Position numbers and translations under genes: made by a program. The notes beneath the pieces are model-generated. The model made no database searches and was not told where the DNA came from. It saw nothing but the letters and a program-made list of their open reading frames with translations. From Atlantibacter subterraneus (GTDB lineage Bacteria > Pseudomonadota > Gammaproteobacteria > Enterobacterales > Enterobacteriaceae), in assembly GCF_007570865.1 (NCBI RefSeq), contig NZ_VLPS01000005.1, positions 310,001 to 374,000 on the forward strand: a DNA stretch of 64,000 nt. The letters are read 5' to 3'. Below, one piece after another: positions 8,410 through 18,595 of the stretch; the first letter of the stretch is position 1; every line of letters begins with the position of its first letter.

Positions 8410-9342
8410 TTATTTAACCCAGTCGGAAAGCGCTTCGCTAGAGACATTTTTCTTTTTGAATTGGTAAACTCCTTGATCATTTTTGATGCATACCAATTCA
8501 TCAAACCCCCACATCCCGCTTCGTTCAGAGAAGTAAACAGTATATTTATCAGCGTTAAAACCAAAATACTTTTCACCTTTTACCTTATCGGTTAAGTTTC
8601 CGCACGTTGCTTCATCTCGCCATTCAAATCCGATTGATTTAGTGAGAGTAATATAAGCAATTCCCGATAGAAAATGAGGAAGTAGTAATACTATAAAAGA
8701 GGTCACAGCCAAACTACCCAAGATAGTTAATATTTGGGCACCTTTAGCCTTTTCAATATTTCGAATAAATATCCAATAAGATATTGGTTGCAGGAAAATA
8801 CTTACAAGTATAATAAATGCCACAAATTTCCAACAAAATGCCACCCATGGACTATCCTCTATTGACATATTACTAAGCTGCAAAAACAAGCCAGATGAAT
8901 AAGCACTAGACACGACGTAAGCCAATGATGCTACACTTATGAATTCAATACTAAAAACTCGCTTTTTTAGAAGAGAGTCATTTGTATATAGCATCAACGC
9001 GCTACTGATGAAGATCAATAGGCAAAAGGATATTAAAAATATATTAGCAACCAATCGTACATTTAGAATGAAGAATGGCAAGAATAAAGCGAAAGATAGC
9101 CATCCACCAATCGAGCAATACGCAGCGGTTTTAGATAAGAATCTATTGTCACCATAATTAATAAATAAATCAAAAATCTCAACACACCTCTTGCGCCGCA
9201 AGAATAAAATAAGAAACGTAACCATACAAATTACATACACGGTCAATTTCTTATAAGAAAAATTAAAATCAATTAAAAACATAAATATGGTGAAGTAGAT
9301 AAATAACGTCAGCTCGACAATTCTGTTAACTAGTGACCTCAT
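8410..9342 (-). CDS. AT-rich hypothetical polytopic membrane protein
   Basis: About 310 residues from the ATG at 9342, chosen because GAGGG lies six bases upstream; the open frame extends to 9414. There are seven or eight hydrophobic segments up to residue ~235, then a ~75-residue hydrophilic C-terminal part with three cysteines. Family not recognised. The coding sequence is clearly AT-richer than uspF and yjiN on either side, and AT-rich non-coding DNA flanks it, which points to horizontal acquisition between core genes. Confidence 0.7.
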   Translation of the reverse strand: MRSLVNRIVELTLFIYFTIFMFLIDFNFSYKKLTVYVICMVTFLILFLRRKRCVEIFDLFINYGDNRFLSKTAAYCSIGGWLSFALFLPFFILNVRLVANIFLISFCLLIFISSALMLYTNDSLLKKRVFSIEFISVASLAYVVSSAYSSGLFLQLSNMSIEDSPWVAFCWKFVAFIILVSIFLQPISYWIFIRNIEKAKGAQILTILGSLAVTSFIVLLLPHFLSGIAYITLTKSIGFEWRDEATCGNLTDKVKGEKYFGFNADKYTVYFSERSGMWGFDELVCIKNDQGVYQFKKKNVSSEALSDWVK

Positions 9343-9414
9343 TAGAATCCCTCTGAGATGTAATTCTACTAAATTTGAATTAACCTTATACACCAAAAGA
9401 ACTTTATAAGTCAC

Positions 9415-9807
9415 ATAAATTAAGCTATAACGTGATCAAGCACAATAATATTAATTGCAGCCTCATCCTTATCTGAATAATATATAAGACAGGGCAAAAA
9501 AGAACAAAAAAATTCCACATAAGCTGTAAATTTTAATTTCTTGATTTCGCCATTAAGTTAAACTTGCAAAAAATCATTAAATAAGCACATTTATTTTTAG
9601 TTTTCATTCCATTTTTATATGATCATTGATTCTTGTAAGGCCTGTTATTTATTCATTTTGATAAACCATCGTTATTCTGGAGTCTTCTACGAGCCTATAT
9701 GTATCTTTAGCGTAACGGTACTGTTCGAAAATATATCCTGGCATAATGGACATCCGTTTAAACCTTTTCCCCTACCCCATCCCCCGCATCGCCTCTATGC
9801 TTACCTG
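9415..9807. other. Intergenic region upstream of yjiN, no gene seen
   Basis: AT-rich spacer between the hypothetical membrane gene and yjiN. An open frame continues 63 codons upstream of the yjiN start but its composition and sequence are unlike YjiN, so I treat it as non-coding. It should hold both divergent promoters; none is clear enough to place. Confidence 0.5.
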
Positions 9808-11091
9808 ATGGAAAAATTAGCTGAACTCAAGCGCGCCAAGCTTCTGGCGCTGTCGCTGCTGCTGATTGCCGCAGCCACGTTTGTCACCACTCTGTTCCTG
9901 CCGCCCAGCCCCTGGGTGAGCGGGCTAAAGGCCATTTCCGAGGCGGCGATGGTCGGCGCGCTGGCTGACTGGTTCGCCGTGGTGGCGCTGTTTCGACGGG
10001 TGCCGCTGCCGTTTATCTCGCGCCACACCGCAATTATCCCGCGCAACAAAGACCGGATTGGTGAAAATCTTGGGCGATTCGTGGAAGAAAAATTCCTCGA
10101 TACCCAGTCGCTGGTCGCGCTTATTCATCGCCATGAACCGGCAATGTTGATCGGTAAATGGTTCAGCCAGCCGGAGAATGCCCAGAAGGTCGGCGGGTAT
10201 TTGATTCAGGGGATGAGCGGTTTTCTGGAGCTGACCGACGATTCGCGGATCCAGGGGCTGTTGCGCCGTGCGGTTCACAAGGCGATTGATAAAGTCGACC
10301 TTACCGGCACCAGCGCGCTGATGCTGGAAAGTATGACCAAAAACGATCGCCATCAGCAGTTGCTGGATTCGCTGATTACTCAACTTATTGCCCTACTCCA
10401 GCGTGATAAAACCCGCGATTTTATCGCCCGGCAAATTGTCCACTGGCTGGAGACCGAGCATCCGCTAAAAGCCAAAATTTTACCCACCGAGTGGCTGGGC
10501 GAGCACAGCGCGGAACTGGTGTCCGATGCGGTGAATTCGCTGCTGGATGATATCAGCGAGGATCGCGCCCATCAGATCCGCAAGGCTTTCGATCGCGCTA
10601 CGCTGAAGCTGATCGACAACCTGAAAAGCGCCCCGGAGATGGCGGAGAAAGCCAATAATATCAAGCGCTATCTCAAAAACGACGAGGCGTTTAACCGCTA
10701 TCTCGGCGAACTGTGGGGCGACCTGCGTCAGTGGCTGAAAACGGATATGCAGTCCGAAGATTCACGCGTTCAGCGACGCATCGCCGAGGCCGGCCAATGG
10801 TTTGGCGAAACGCTGGTGGCGGATAACGCGCTGCGCAATTCGCTCAACGAACATATGGAGCAGGCCGCGACCCGCGTTGCGCCGGACTTCGCCGCGTTTT
10901 TAACCCGTCACATCAGCGACACGGTGAAAAGCTGGGATGCGCGGGATATGTCGCGCCAGATCGAGCTGAACATTGGGAAAGATTTGCAGTTTATTCGCAT
11001 CAACGGGACGCTGGTAGGCGGGTGTATCGGGCTGGTGCTGTGGCTGCTGTCACAGGTGCCGGGATGGGTGCAAGGTGCCGAATGGTGGTAG
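9808..11091 (+). CDS. yjiN: DUF445 family inner-membrane protein YjiN
   Basis: 427 residues, beginning [18 protein letters not shown]. There is an N-terminal membrane helix, the DUF445 hallmark [23 protein letters not shown] followed by [16 protein letters not shown], a long helical middle, and a C-terminal membrane helix ([17 protein letters not shown]). The similarity to E. coli YjiN is continuous. The function is unknown. In E. coli yjiN lies in the variable stretch between leuX and tsr, which fits this map. Confidence 0.92.
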   Translation: MEKLAELKRAKLLALSLLLIAAATFVTTLFLPPSPWVSGLKAISEAAMVGALADWFAVVALFRRVPLPFISRHTAIIPRNKDRIGENLGRFVEEKFLDTQSLVALIHRHEPAMLIGKWFSQPENAQKVGGYLIQGMSGFLELTDDSRIQGLLRRAVHKAIDKVDLTGTSALMLESMTKNDRHQQLLDSLITQLIALLQRDKTRDFIARQIVHWLETEHPLKAKILPTEWLGEHSAELVSDAVNSLLDDISEDRAHQIRKAFDRATLKLIDNLKSAPEMAEKANNIKRYLKNDEAFNRYLGELWGDLRQWLKTDMQSEDSRVQRRIAEAGQWFGETLVADNALRNSLNEHMEQAATRVAPDFAAFLTRHISDTVKSWDARDMSRQIELNIGKDLQFIRINGTLVGGCIGLVLWLLSQVPGWVQGAEWW

Positions 11092-11304
11092 GTGTGTAAT
11101 GGTAGGCAGCGCCATACAGGCCAGGAACTGCAAAATTGGCCATGCGGACCGCCGACGCTGTAAAAGATAGCCGCTCCCGACCTGGGGCCGGGAGCAGTGA
11201 GAATTATGCAGTTGTGGGTTTGCCGATGATGATGCCGATGAAGTAATGAGGTTATTTAAGGGAATAAGCTCATCACAAAATATTTCCCTGAATAATAACG
11301 ACCG

Positions 11305-12180
11305 TCACGCCTTTTTAAATACCTCAGTCTGATGCCATTCAATAAATTTTTCATTTGGATAATTTAATTTACTCTGCGGCAAGGTAATGACCTTTTCTGC
11401 GTAGTCCCAAAATAGTTGTTGAACGACCGCGCTGGTGCCGTTCACGGCTTCTGATATCACGATCCGCATATTTTCATCCAGACCGATTGAGCCGCGATCG
11501 AATGCTTTATGGTGGATAGCGCAAAGTGCTAATCCGTTCGGTACTTCACAAGGCCCCTGATGTTGTTTCCAGCGAATATGCGCCGCTTCGAGAGCGATAG
11601 GCGCGTTGTCGTGCCGCATATTGAAACCGCAAATGGCGCACTGATAGTTGTAGGCGCGCAACACCATCTGGCGGAACTTTGGATCGCGCTGGCTGAGGGT
11701 GTGTTGAATATCAAACCCCAGTTCATCGGCGATATCGTTCTGAATGCTGGCGGGGAAATGGGTTTCAAGAAGTTGGTTTGCCAGCGTGTCGATTAGTTTA
11801 GGCTTTTTAACAAGTAGCGCGAAATTCTCGGCGTCGAAACCGCCTGAGACGTTGTGTTCGATGAGCTCGGCTCGTGGAGGTTGGCGGGCACCACTGGTTG
11901 AGCAGAGATCGGCGTTTTGTAATTCCCAGAATCCATCGCCCTTTAAACGCCAGAATGGCATATCCGGACGCTGATCGCGGCGCTGGGGGCCGTAGCGGTT
12001 AAGCAGATCCAGAAGTTGATCGCGGATTTCAGGGCCGTAGTTGAACAGGCGGGCGTGGCCCCGGCGGTATTGGGAAAGGACATACAGGAGGAGTAATGGC
12101 TTGTGTGGAGCTCGTTGAACGCCTTTGCGCCAGATGGTGATTTTGGAAATGGCGTGTTTGAGGGTTTGATCGGGGGTCAT
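11305..12180 (-). CDS. HNH endonuclease of the phosphorothioate-dependent (SBD-HNH, type IV) family
   Basis: 291 residues. The N-terminal ~150 residues look like the sulfur-binding domain of type IV enzymes that recognise phosphorothioate DNA (RAPHKPLLLLYVLSQYRRGH at 23-42, then RLFNYGPEI and MPFWRLKGDGFWEL). The C-terminus is a zinc-type HNH nuclease: CAIC at 181-184, EAAHIRW with His201, Asn215 and CAIHHKAFD. It would cut foreign phosphorothioate-modified DNA; no dnd genes are in the window. It lies outside attL, so it belongs to the chromosome or an older insertion. A full-length paralogue is at 46308. Confidence 0.8.
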   Translation of the reverse strand: MTPDQTLKHAISKITIWRKGVQRAPHKPLLLLYVLSQYRRGHARLFNYGPEIRDQLLDLLNRYGPQRRDQRPDMPFWRLKGDGFWELQNADLCSTSGARQPPRAELIEHNVSGGFDAENFALLVKKPKLIDTLANQLLETHFPASIQNDIADELGFDIQHTLSQRDPKFRQMVLRAYNYQCAICGFNMRHDNAPIALEAAHIRWKQHQGPCEVPNGLALCAIHHKAFDRGSIGLDENMRIVISEAVNGTSAVVQQLFWDYAEKVITLPQSKLNYPNEKFIEWHQTEVFKKA

Positions 12181-12500
12181 GAGGGGTTGGGTTCTGGGTG
12201 GAGGGTTTTGCGATCATGCTCGGAAAATGGTGTGGGAGCAAGAGGTTATCACCAGAGATTTCTTTGGGTGGGAAATGTTCAAACTAATATATCGTTATTG
12301 TCGATACGGGTTTGGAATTGTATTTTTTATGGAGTGGAGTGGCTTAATATACTCTTTCATGATTAATAATGATTACCCTTATTCTTACTCATAAATTATT
12401 TAATATGGACTGATTCACATTAACCTCTGTCGAAGCGAAAATCACGAAAAATATCGTACAACGCAGATTTCAGACTGATTAAGACTACAATTAAATTTTT
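12181..12500. other. AT-rich spacer between the HNH gene and attL
   Basis: No convincing gene. Two short open frames here overlap the HNH start on the opposite strand and have no ribosome site. The spacer must contain the promoter for the minus-strand HNH gene. Confidence 0.45.
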
Positions 12501-12520
12501 TGGTGCGAAGGCCGGACTCG
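12501..12520 (+). repeat. attL: partial copy of the leuX 3' end
   Basis: Direct repeat of the end of leuX: TGGTGCGAAGGCCGGACTCG here against the 21-base leuX end at 58871-58891, which has one extra C. Tyrosine integrases of this type insert at tRNA 3' ends and leave such repeats, so this marks the distal end of the island. Confidence 0.85.
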
Positions 12521-12634
12521 CCTTTTCATTTAATTTATTGAAAATTAATGGGTTGTGAGGTTTTACTTTGGGGATTTGCCCCCAGAATGGGACATAAAAT
12601 TGAATACTGCGTGGAAGATCACAAAGTTGCGTGA

Positions 12635-12790
12635 TTATTTTCCAGGTCCGAAACGCATTCCAAAGTAAGGCTTCTCACGGCATTGCGCCAGTCGGGATAC
12701 TAAATCCCCCACATGCAGCTCCAGCTTGTGTCCATCCGGGTCAAGAAAATAGAAAGATTGCCCTTCGCTTTTATTGTCTTTCCAGACCGT
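12635..12790 (-). pseudogene. fosA: fosA 3' fragment (fosfomycin glutathione transferase remnant)
   Basis: About the last 52 codons of a FosA-type enzyme: [27 protein letters not shown] and [11 protein letters not shown] match the C-terminal metal and glutathione-site region. The N-terminal half is missing, so no activity is expected. It is joined in frame to the start of an IS200-like transposase to make an 82-codon open frame ending at 12635. Confidence 0.8.
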
Positions 12791-12960
12791 CGTCCATACA
12801 AGATGATACTGACAGCGATAGAATAAGTGGGAAGCGGATTTGTATCTGCCCATGCTATTTACTCCTTGATTTGCTGGTAACAAACCGAGCCAGTATTTAG
12901 CATGGGCGTTCTATAGGTAAAGCCCACATGAACAATCACCACCTCCATCGGAGGTGAGAC
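12791..12960 (-). mobile_element. IS200/IS605-family left-end remnant with truncated tnpA
   Basis: The first ~21 codons of a Y1 transposase, from the ATG at 12853 ([20 protein letters not shown]), with AGGAG eight bases upstream. Further upstream lies a 7-bp hairpin with an ATC loop (CACCTCC/GGAGGTG, 12940-12956), as expected for the subterminal hairpin of this family. The catalytic HUH and Tyr motifs are gone. Exact outer end not determined. Confidence 0.65.
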
Positions 12961-13141
12961 TGATAATTAAAAAAGCCACTGATACGTTTTTTTGGGCACT
13001 ATGTTTAGTTTTCCATTATCCATACTTAGTTCAGCCTAGCTGTAATGTCCGCTTAGCTCAAAGCAGCCTATGATATCTGCTTAAAAAACAGGCTTAGTAT
13101 AGGATATTCTCCGTTTTCCAAGTAATCCCTTTAAAGATCTC

Positions 13142-16100
13142 CTACCGACCCACGGCCGTTTTGGTACTGCCACCATGCTGGGTAATGCGAGGACGGCACT
13201 TGATCTTCACTGCACCCCGGGTGAATGAGTCGTCCGAGGCCTTGCTCGACCATACATAGGCTTCGCCGGTGCCGAGACGGCTCATCTTATCGGAGGTCAA
13301 CTCACCAAGAGCGGCATTCGCCTTCTGGATGTGTTTCAACCATGCGGGCGAGTTGAACTTGTGCATAATGATCTGTGAAGACAACTCGATAAGAGAGATC
13401 GGGACTGATGGCGGGTCCTGAGAGGCGACCATAATGCTGGTTCCCTTGTGGCGCATCTCACGGACAACCTCGACCAAGCCGGAAACCAGATCATCGTTCT
13501 CGATATATTTGTGAGCTTCATCGAAAACCACCAGCTTATTGAAGGCGCTTCCCTGGTAGGTTGCTTCTGAGAAAACCTGTAGCATCACCACGAACAAACC
13601 GAGAGCTTCGTCCTTCTCGATGTATTCATCTCGCAGATCCACGATAATCAACCGGCCGGGACGAATCAGATCCTGGAGACGCTGGTTATCATCGATATAT
13701 TCGCTTGCAAACAGTAAGCGCGTCTGGGCCAGCTCCTTTAGATGATCGGACAAACCAGAGTTATCGATGCCTGCTCGCAGAGAATCCAAGGTCAAGTTAT
13801 CCCGCAGTCCCCTCATGATGAGATTGATTTGGCGCATATACATGCTCTGGCTACCAATCGCTCCCATTAGGAATTTCCAGTGTGCTGCCTTAAGTTCAGC
13901 GGCAGAAAAAGCAATCGGCTTAACCTCAATATCCGGGTACTCGGCCCTACGATCATCTACCTTGTTGGCAGGGGTAAGAATCAAGACATCCTTCAATGCT
14001 TCCGGGTTGGCCTTGTAACGCTCACGAAGGATACGGATCTCATCCTCTACCGAGTTGGCATTAATCATCGAGGTAAACTCCGGCGCATAATCCTGCGTCG
14101 GGCTATAATGGAAAATAACTGTGGCGAGCGGGCTTGGCAGCACATTGATGTGCTGAATCGGCATTGAGGCCATCTCAATTGCTGTTCCAAGGGTGTAACT
14201 CTTTCCACCGCCTTGAACCCCGAAGAGACTGATCGTGTGGGTATGATTGAGGTCCAGCGCGATTTTCCGTCCGGAAACCTCTCCGAGCAATCCGTACTGC
14301 GGTGAACTACCATTAACGCCCAGCATGATGTCGTAGCTGATTTCGGCTTGAGGCTCGGATGTCAGATGCTCCTGCACTTCAAGCTCGGGTTGAACAGCTT
14401 CTTCCGGTTCCACATCAACGGTGGCGGGTTGTTCGTCATCTTTTTCTTGTTTGGGCACAATGGTGGTAGGTTCAGGTGCTTGCTCGACGGGTTTCGCCTG
14501 TGCTTCCTTTTGAACAGGTGCGATGGTTTCCTCTGAGACAGAAGATGTTGGCAGGGTGACTGGTGTCTCCAGCTCATCGTCCCAAAGCTCGTCCACCGTC
14601 CAGGATGTCGAGCGGACCCTATTAGGGGCAATGAAAGCGGCAGTCTCGAGCTTCGGTACGTTCGAAATGAACTGTTCGCTCAGAGTAGGAGCGGTCGGTA
14701 CTTCCTCACTCTCGACAGACACAGGCTTGCGGCAGTTCTCCAGCAAGGCATGAATGAGATCCTTGCCGATACGATGGAATTCGATGCCAACCTCGTTGTC
14801 CGGAGATTCTGTTCCAGACTTGTCAAAGTCGAAAACCAAAGCGCACCGCCTGAATTGAAGCGAGTAGCCCTGCTCAATGGATTCAAGTAGTCCTCTCGCT
14901 TCGTGCGCGGCAGTCTCTTCAAAGATCCCATAACGCAGTGAGCGTTCCAGATAGAACCTAAGAATCTGAGCCAACTCCCGGCTCTTGAGCAACCTATCCG
15001 GCCGATCCGGTTTTTTCAGGGCCGGATCAAAGTGACGCTGGAGGATGCGCTCACTCTGATTTATCTGGGCGGAGATCCGTTCCTTCAGTTGGTTGAAAGC
15101 CGCAAAGGCACCAACCTGCGAATAACACTTCACCTCAACCAGATTACAGGTGATCGTCCTAGTGGTTAAATCTAAATCAAACAAACCCAAGTCGGTACGT
15201 TGTAGGCTGATAGCATCGTTAACATCGTCTGACTCACCGCTTGAGCGATAGAGGTCCGTGTGTGCGTCTAATGGCACAATGATCTGATTGCTTAACGCGC
15301 CTTGATATTCGAGATAGAGCCTCGCCAGAGCCAGGCCAAGAGCCTCCGCCTGTTGCGTACGTGCGGAAATCAGTTTCAGGGCAAGCTGACCAGAAAGCGA
15401 GCGTAGGTTCGCGAGTATCTGAACCGACTGCTCTCCGTCGGCGGACAAACCGTGCTCAAGCAGCACCGGCTTCAGCATGGCCTCCAACTCATCGTTCGAG
15501 CGCGAGGAGATTATCAGATTATGTGTCGCCTGGGAGCTGGCTCCTGGCACATAGTCAATCAGATAATCCGGTCTGTTCTTCCGACCTCCATGGTCGAAAA
15601 ACTCAATCCCCATATTTCGGTCGATAGTGAACACCCAATCGCTGATCTGGTGAACCTCGTAGATCAGCTCTCGTTGGGCCACATCGAGGCCAAGGGTTAC
15701 AACGGGTACGGCCTTGAAACTAGCACCAGAAGTGGCAACCGCTGAGGTTGCAAAACAGAGGTGACGGCTCAGCGACGACAGCAAATCGAAACACGCAGCC
15801 TGGTTGTTCGCACTGAAGGAGCGCCCAATAATCGGCCGCTTATTCCAAAAGGTACCCGAATCGTCGTCCACGAATTCGGTGTCAAAATCCTGTATCAACC
15901 CATACAACGGAGTCACCCCCATCGGCCTCTCGGAAATGGAAAGCTCCTCGGCGGGGAACACATCCAAAAGAACGCTGATGTGCGCTGGAAACTCCTTGGA
16001 ATTTGCATGGAATTCATTCAGCGCGTGCTTGGCCAAGTTCAGCTTGGAAAACAGATGACTGCCAGTTGAGGCCGCAAACGCGTCTGAAGCCTCATTCACC

Positions 16101-18595
16101 GTCGCTCCGGGACGAACTATGGATTCAAGCGCCTCACCCAAAACCGGCGAGTCAGGCTCGGAGGTAAAGAGCCGTATGTCATAGCGCAAATCGGCATACT
16201 CACGTTTCTGCTGAAGCGCTATCAGAGCCTCAGCTATTAACGAACCTGATCCGGGGTTAAAGATATTCAGCGATAGCTCTCTCACATAAGGATGCTGGGA
16301 GAGATAGCGCTCAATCTTATCCGCAATAACCTTTCCGGAAATATCAGTTCCCGCCGCAGAGGGCTCGACCAAGCCAAGTGCCGAGCAGACCTCCGCCATC
16401 AGGCCACGAGAATTATCCTCGGTTGTTGGAGCGTATAGCGCCCAAAACGCATTTAGATTGTCCACCGGCGTGAAGATACGACCATCCTCTACGGGAATGC
16501 CAACAGGATAGGCTGAGGGCACAAGGCCATCCAATAGGGCAGAACGGACATGAGGAATGTATTCTTTCCCACCTGACTTGATCTTCCCGATCCAATCCTT
16601 GCCCAGAGTGACCCAACTGTTCAGCCACAAGGCTCGGAGCGGATGGGTTGGGGAGACCAAAACAGCCTCGCGATGCCTTCCACGGAAGTCGGTCAGGATG
16701 ACATGGATTGAATCAACGGCCAGTACGTTTCTTAGCGATTGCAGGTGTTGCTGGCGCTCGACACCAGAAGTCATCTCGGCCTGGCGGATGAGATTCCTGA
16801 CCAAGTCAAGATAGCTTTCAGCATACGCGAGGCATTCCTTTTCAGAGTCCTGGAACAACAGCCCCTGCATGCTCAGTTCGGCAGTGTCTTTGCGCACCAC
16901 TGCAAAAAACTCTTCACGGGCAGCCAGGAAAGATGCCATCGCGGCAGAAGTAGGCAGCATGAGTCCGACCTCGGAGGGTGGCTCAGCGGTATCCAGGTTG
17001 ATCTGCATTCGCCAGCCTGACGGGTGTTTAGGCTTTGCTAAGATGCGTTGCTCGATGATTTTGAGCGTACGTGATAGCGGAATCTGAACGGCCCCCTCAC
17101 GACCGAATTTTGCGTGCAAGGTTTCCAGGCGGGAGGTCTTCTTGGTACGACCGCCCTCGGACCAAGCTACACCACTGATAGCGATATCATTGGGATCACG
17201 TTCGTCACCCAGGGCTGTCAATTGCAGTCGGAAACGTGCATGCTCCAAGCTCTGCTCAATAGGAATGGCACGTTGGGGGGGCTCTTCTTCAATGTTGCCA
17301 CCGGGCAGGACGTAGAAAGGCTCACTCTCGTAAGAGCGCTTAGCGCCCTCGGAGCTGAAATCCGCTTCCAGCGGAATAGGGTCGCCATCGGCAGTCCAGG
17401 GCATTACACGGATGAAATGCCATCCTTCCTCGAATTCTATTTTATTGAGTTTAGCCAGGCTGGTAGTACATTGCAGGCGGTTCGGCGTCCAGGCTTTTAC
17501 CTTTTTAGATTTCCCTACCGGGCCGTCATTCTGCGAAATGATTTGCACCATAAAATGGTCAAGCCCACTGACCTTACCGGGATGAGGATTAACCTCAAAC
17601 ACCACGTTCATTTTACGACGGTCGTTCGGTACCAGAACCTGTTGCCCGATGAGGCCACTGAGTTGATCGTCCGTCTCATCATCCGCAACGACAGGCAAGT
17701 CAGTTTCCAACACTGTCAGAAGAACCTTGTCCAGTGATAGCTCTTCTTTGAACGTCCATTTATCGAAAGAAATGCTCCACCAACTTTTGTCTGTCGCAAT
17801 GGGGGGCGTCCAGGATTCGGACTCATGGACATCGTATTTTTCAAAGTAGGTGAATAGACGCGACTCCAATGCCTTATCGCTGAGCCCGAGATCAGCAATA
17901 CGACCACGAACCGACTTGTGCGAGGATATCAAACTGCGGACGCTGCCAAGATTACGGCGAATTTTTCCAATGACCATGCCCGGATCGGCAAAGAGCTTGA
18001 AGTCCGGGATCAACGCCAATTCATACAGACTTGCCCCAAGAGTTTCTCCATCAATCCCGTTTTCGAGCGCGGTGAGTAGATACCGCGCGCGCGAAACATC
18101 GTCGGCAAACAGCCATTCCTCCTCGGTGAGGATACCCAAAAGATCGCGAACATAGCCAGCCAGCGTTGCCGGGAGCCGGTCAAGCAGCGAGTCGATCAGA
18201 TCCTCGTAGATACCGGTGAAGGCAAGCTCCTCGAAGGTCGCCACGCCAAAAGAATCCTCGGCGCTAGTACGGAGCGAGGTCGGTATGAACACCAGCAAAG
18301 GCTGGCGCAGTTCGCCGTTCGCGTCAGGATTACGCAGTTCCACCAATTTGGTGGAAGTTACTCGGAAAGACATGCCTTCTTGGTCATGACTGCCGAGTAT
18401 AAATATGTTTCCGTCAGGCCAAATTCGCCTAATTTCCCGACATACTGACTCCATAACTGCGTCATCAAGGTCGGTGACCCGTACACAATGTCCTGGGCCA
18501 CGATCACCCAAGATCGCTTCGATACGAGGACACAGCACCCCTGCCAACGCCGCATTCAATTTATCCTGTGGAAGCTTTATGAACGCGTTACTCAT
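13142..18595 (-). CDS. MADS-like 1817-aa ATPase with nuclease-like motif (MAD8-type)
   Basis: Very large cytoplasmic protein, last gene of the defence operon; its ATG overlaps the previous stop by four bases. Residues 1-1100 are of unknown fold. Around 1140-1156 there is FDLDLTTRTITCNLVEVK, compatible with a PD-(D/E)XK nuclease core (Asp1140/1142, Glu1154, Lys1156). A Pro/Glu-rich linker (~1340-1420) leads to a HerA/FtsK-type ATPase: Walker A GVQGGGKS at 1459-1466 and Walker B VVFDEAH (Asp1692). It could be the DNA-translocating and cutting arm of the system. From memory it corresponds to MAD8 of the methylation-associated defence system; orthology needs a search. Confidence 0.75.
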   Translation of the reverse strand: MSNAFIKLPQDKLNAALAGVLCPRIEAILGDRGPGHCVRVTDLDDAVMESVCREIRRIWPDGNIFILGSHDQEGMSFRVTSTKLVELRNPDANGELRQPLLVFIPTSLRTSAEDSFGVATFEELAFTGIYEDLIDSLLDRLPATLAGYVRDLLGILTEEEWLFADDVSRARYLLTALENGIDGETLGASLYELALIPDFKLFADPGMVIGKIRRNLGSVRSLISSHKSVRGRIADLGLSDKALESRLFTYFEKYDVHESESWTPPIATDKSWWSISFDKWTFKEELSLDKVLLTVLETDLPVVADDETDDQLSGLIGQQVLVPNDRRKMNVVFEVNPHPGKVSGLDHFMVQIISQNDGPVGKSKKVKAWTPNRLQCTTSLAKLNKIEFEEGWHFIRVMPWTADGDPIPLEADFSSEGAKRSYESEPFYVLPGGNIEEEPPQRAIPIEQSLEHARFRLQLTALGDERDPNDIAISGVAWSEGGRTKKTSRLETLHAKFGREGAVQIPLSRTLKIIEQRILAKPKHPSGWRMQINLDTAEPPSEVGLMLPTSAAMASFLAAREEFFAVVRKDTAELSMQGLLFQDSEKECLAYAESYLDLVRNLIRQAEMTSGVERQQHLQSLRNVLAVDSIHVILTDFRGRHREAVLVSPTHPLRALWLNSWVTLGKDWIGKIKSGGKEYIPHVRSALLDGLVPSAYPVGIPVEDGRIFTPVDNLNAFWALYAPTTEDNSRGLMAEVCSALGLVEPSAAGTDISGKVIADKIERYLSQHPYVRELSLNIFNPGSGSLIAEALIALQQKREYADLRYDIRLFTSEPDSPVLGEALESIVRPGATVNEASDAFAASTGSHLFSKLNLAKHALNEFHANSKEFPAHISVLLDVFPAEELSISERPMGVTPLYGLIQDFDTEFVDDDSGTFWNKRPIIGRSFSANNQAACFDLLSSLSRHLCFATSAVATSGASFKAVPVVTLGLDVAQRELIYEVHQISDWVFTIDRNMGIEFFDHGGRKNRPDYLIDYVPGASSQATHNLIISSRSNDELEAMLKPVLLEHGLSADGEQSVQILANLRSLSGQLALKLISARTQQAEALGLALARLYLEYQGALSNQIIVPLDAHTDLYRSSGESDDVNDAISLQRTDLGLFDLDLTTRTITCNLVEVKCYSQVGAFAAFNQLKERISAQINQSERILQRHFDPALKKPDRPDRLLKSRELAQILRFYLERSLRYGIFEETAAHEARGLLESIEQGYSLQFRRCALVFDFDKSGTESPDNEVGIEFHRIGKDLIHALLENCRKPVSVESEEVPTAPTLSEQFISNVPKLETAAFIAPNRVRSTSWTVDELWDDELETPVTLPTSSVSEETIAPVQKEAQAKPVEQAPEPTTIVPKQEKDDEQPATVDVEPEEAVQPELEVQEHLTSEPQAEISYDIMLGVNGSSPQYGLLGEVSGRKIALDLNHTHTISLFGVQGGGKSYTLGTAIEMASMPIQHINVLPSPLATVIFHYSPTQDYAPEFTSMINANSVEDEIRILRERYKANPEALKDVLILTPANKVDDRRAEYPDIEVKPIAFSAAELKAAHWKFLMGAIGSQSMYMRQINLIMRGLRDNLTLDSLRAGIDNSGLSDHLKELAQTRLLFASEYIDDNQRLQDLIRPGRLIIVDLRDEYIEKDEALGLFVVMLQVFSEATYQGSAFNKLVVFDEAHKYIENDDLVSGLVEVVREMRHKGTSIMVASQDPPSVPISLIELSSQIIMHKFNSPAWLKHIQKANAALGELTSDKMSRLGTGEAYVWSSKASDDSFTRGAVKIKCRPRITQHGGSTKTAVGR

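Noticed and set aside
11173-11195. Terminator after yjiN
   Set aside because: A 7-bp GC stem is present but without a T-run on either strand, so it is not listed as a terminator.
12635-12883. 82-residue open frame as a functional gene
   Set aside because: It is a chance fusion of an IS200-like transposase start and a fosA end; neither domain is complete.
17114-17737. 207-codon plus-strand open frame
   Set aside because: Antisense to the 1817-aa gene, no ribosome site and no recognisable domain.
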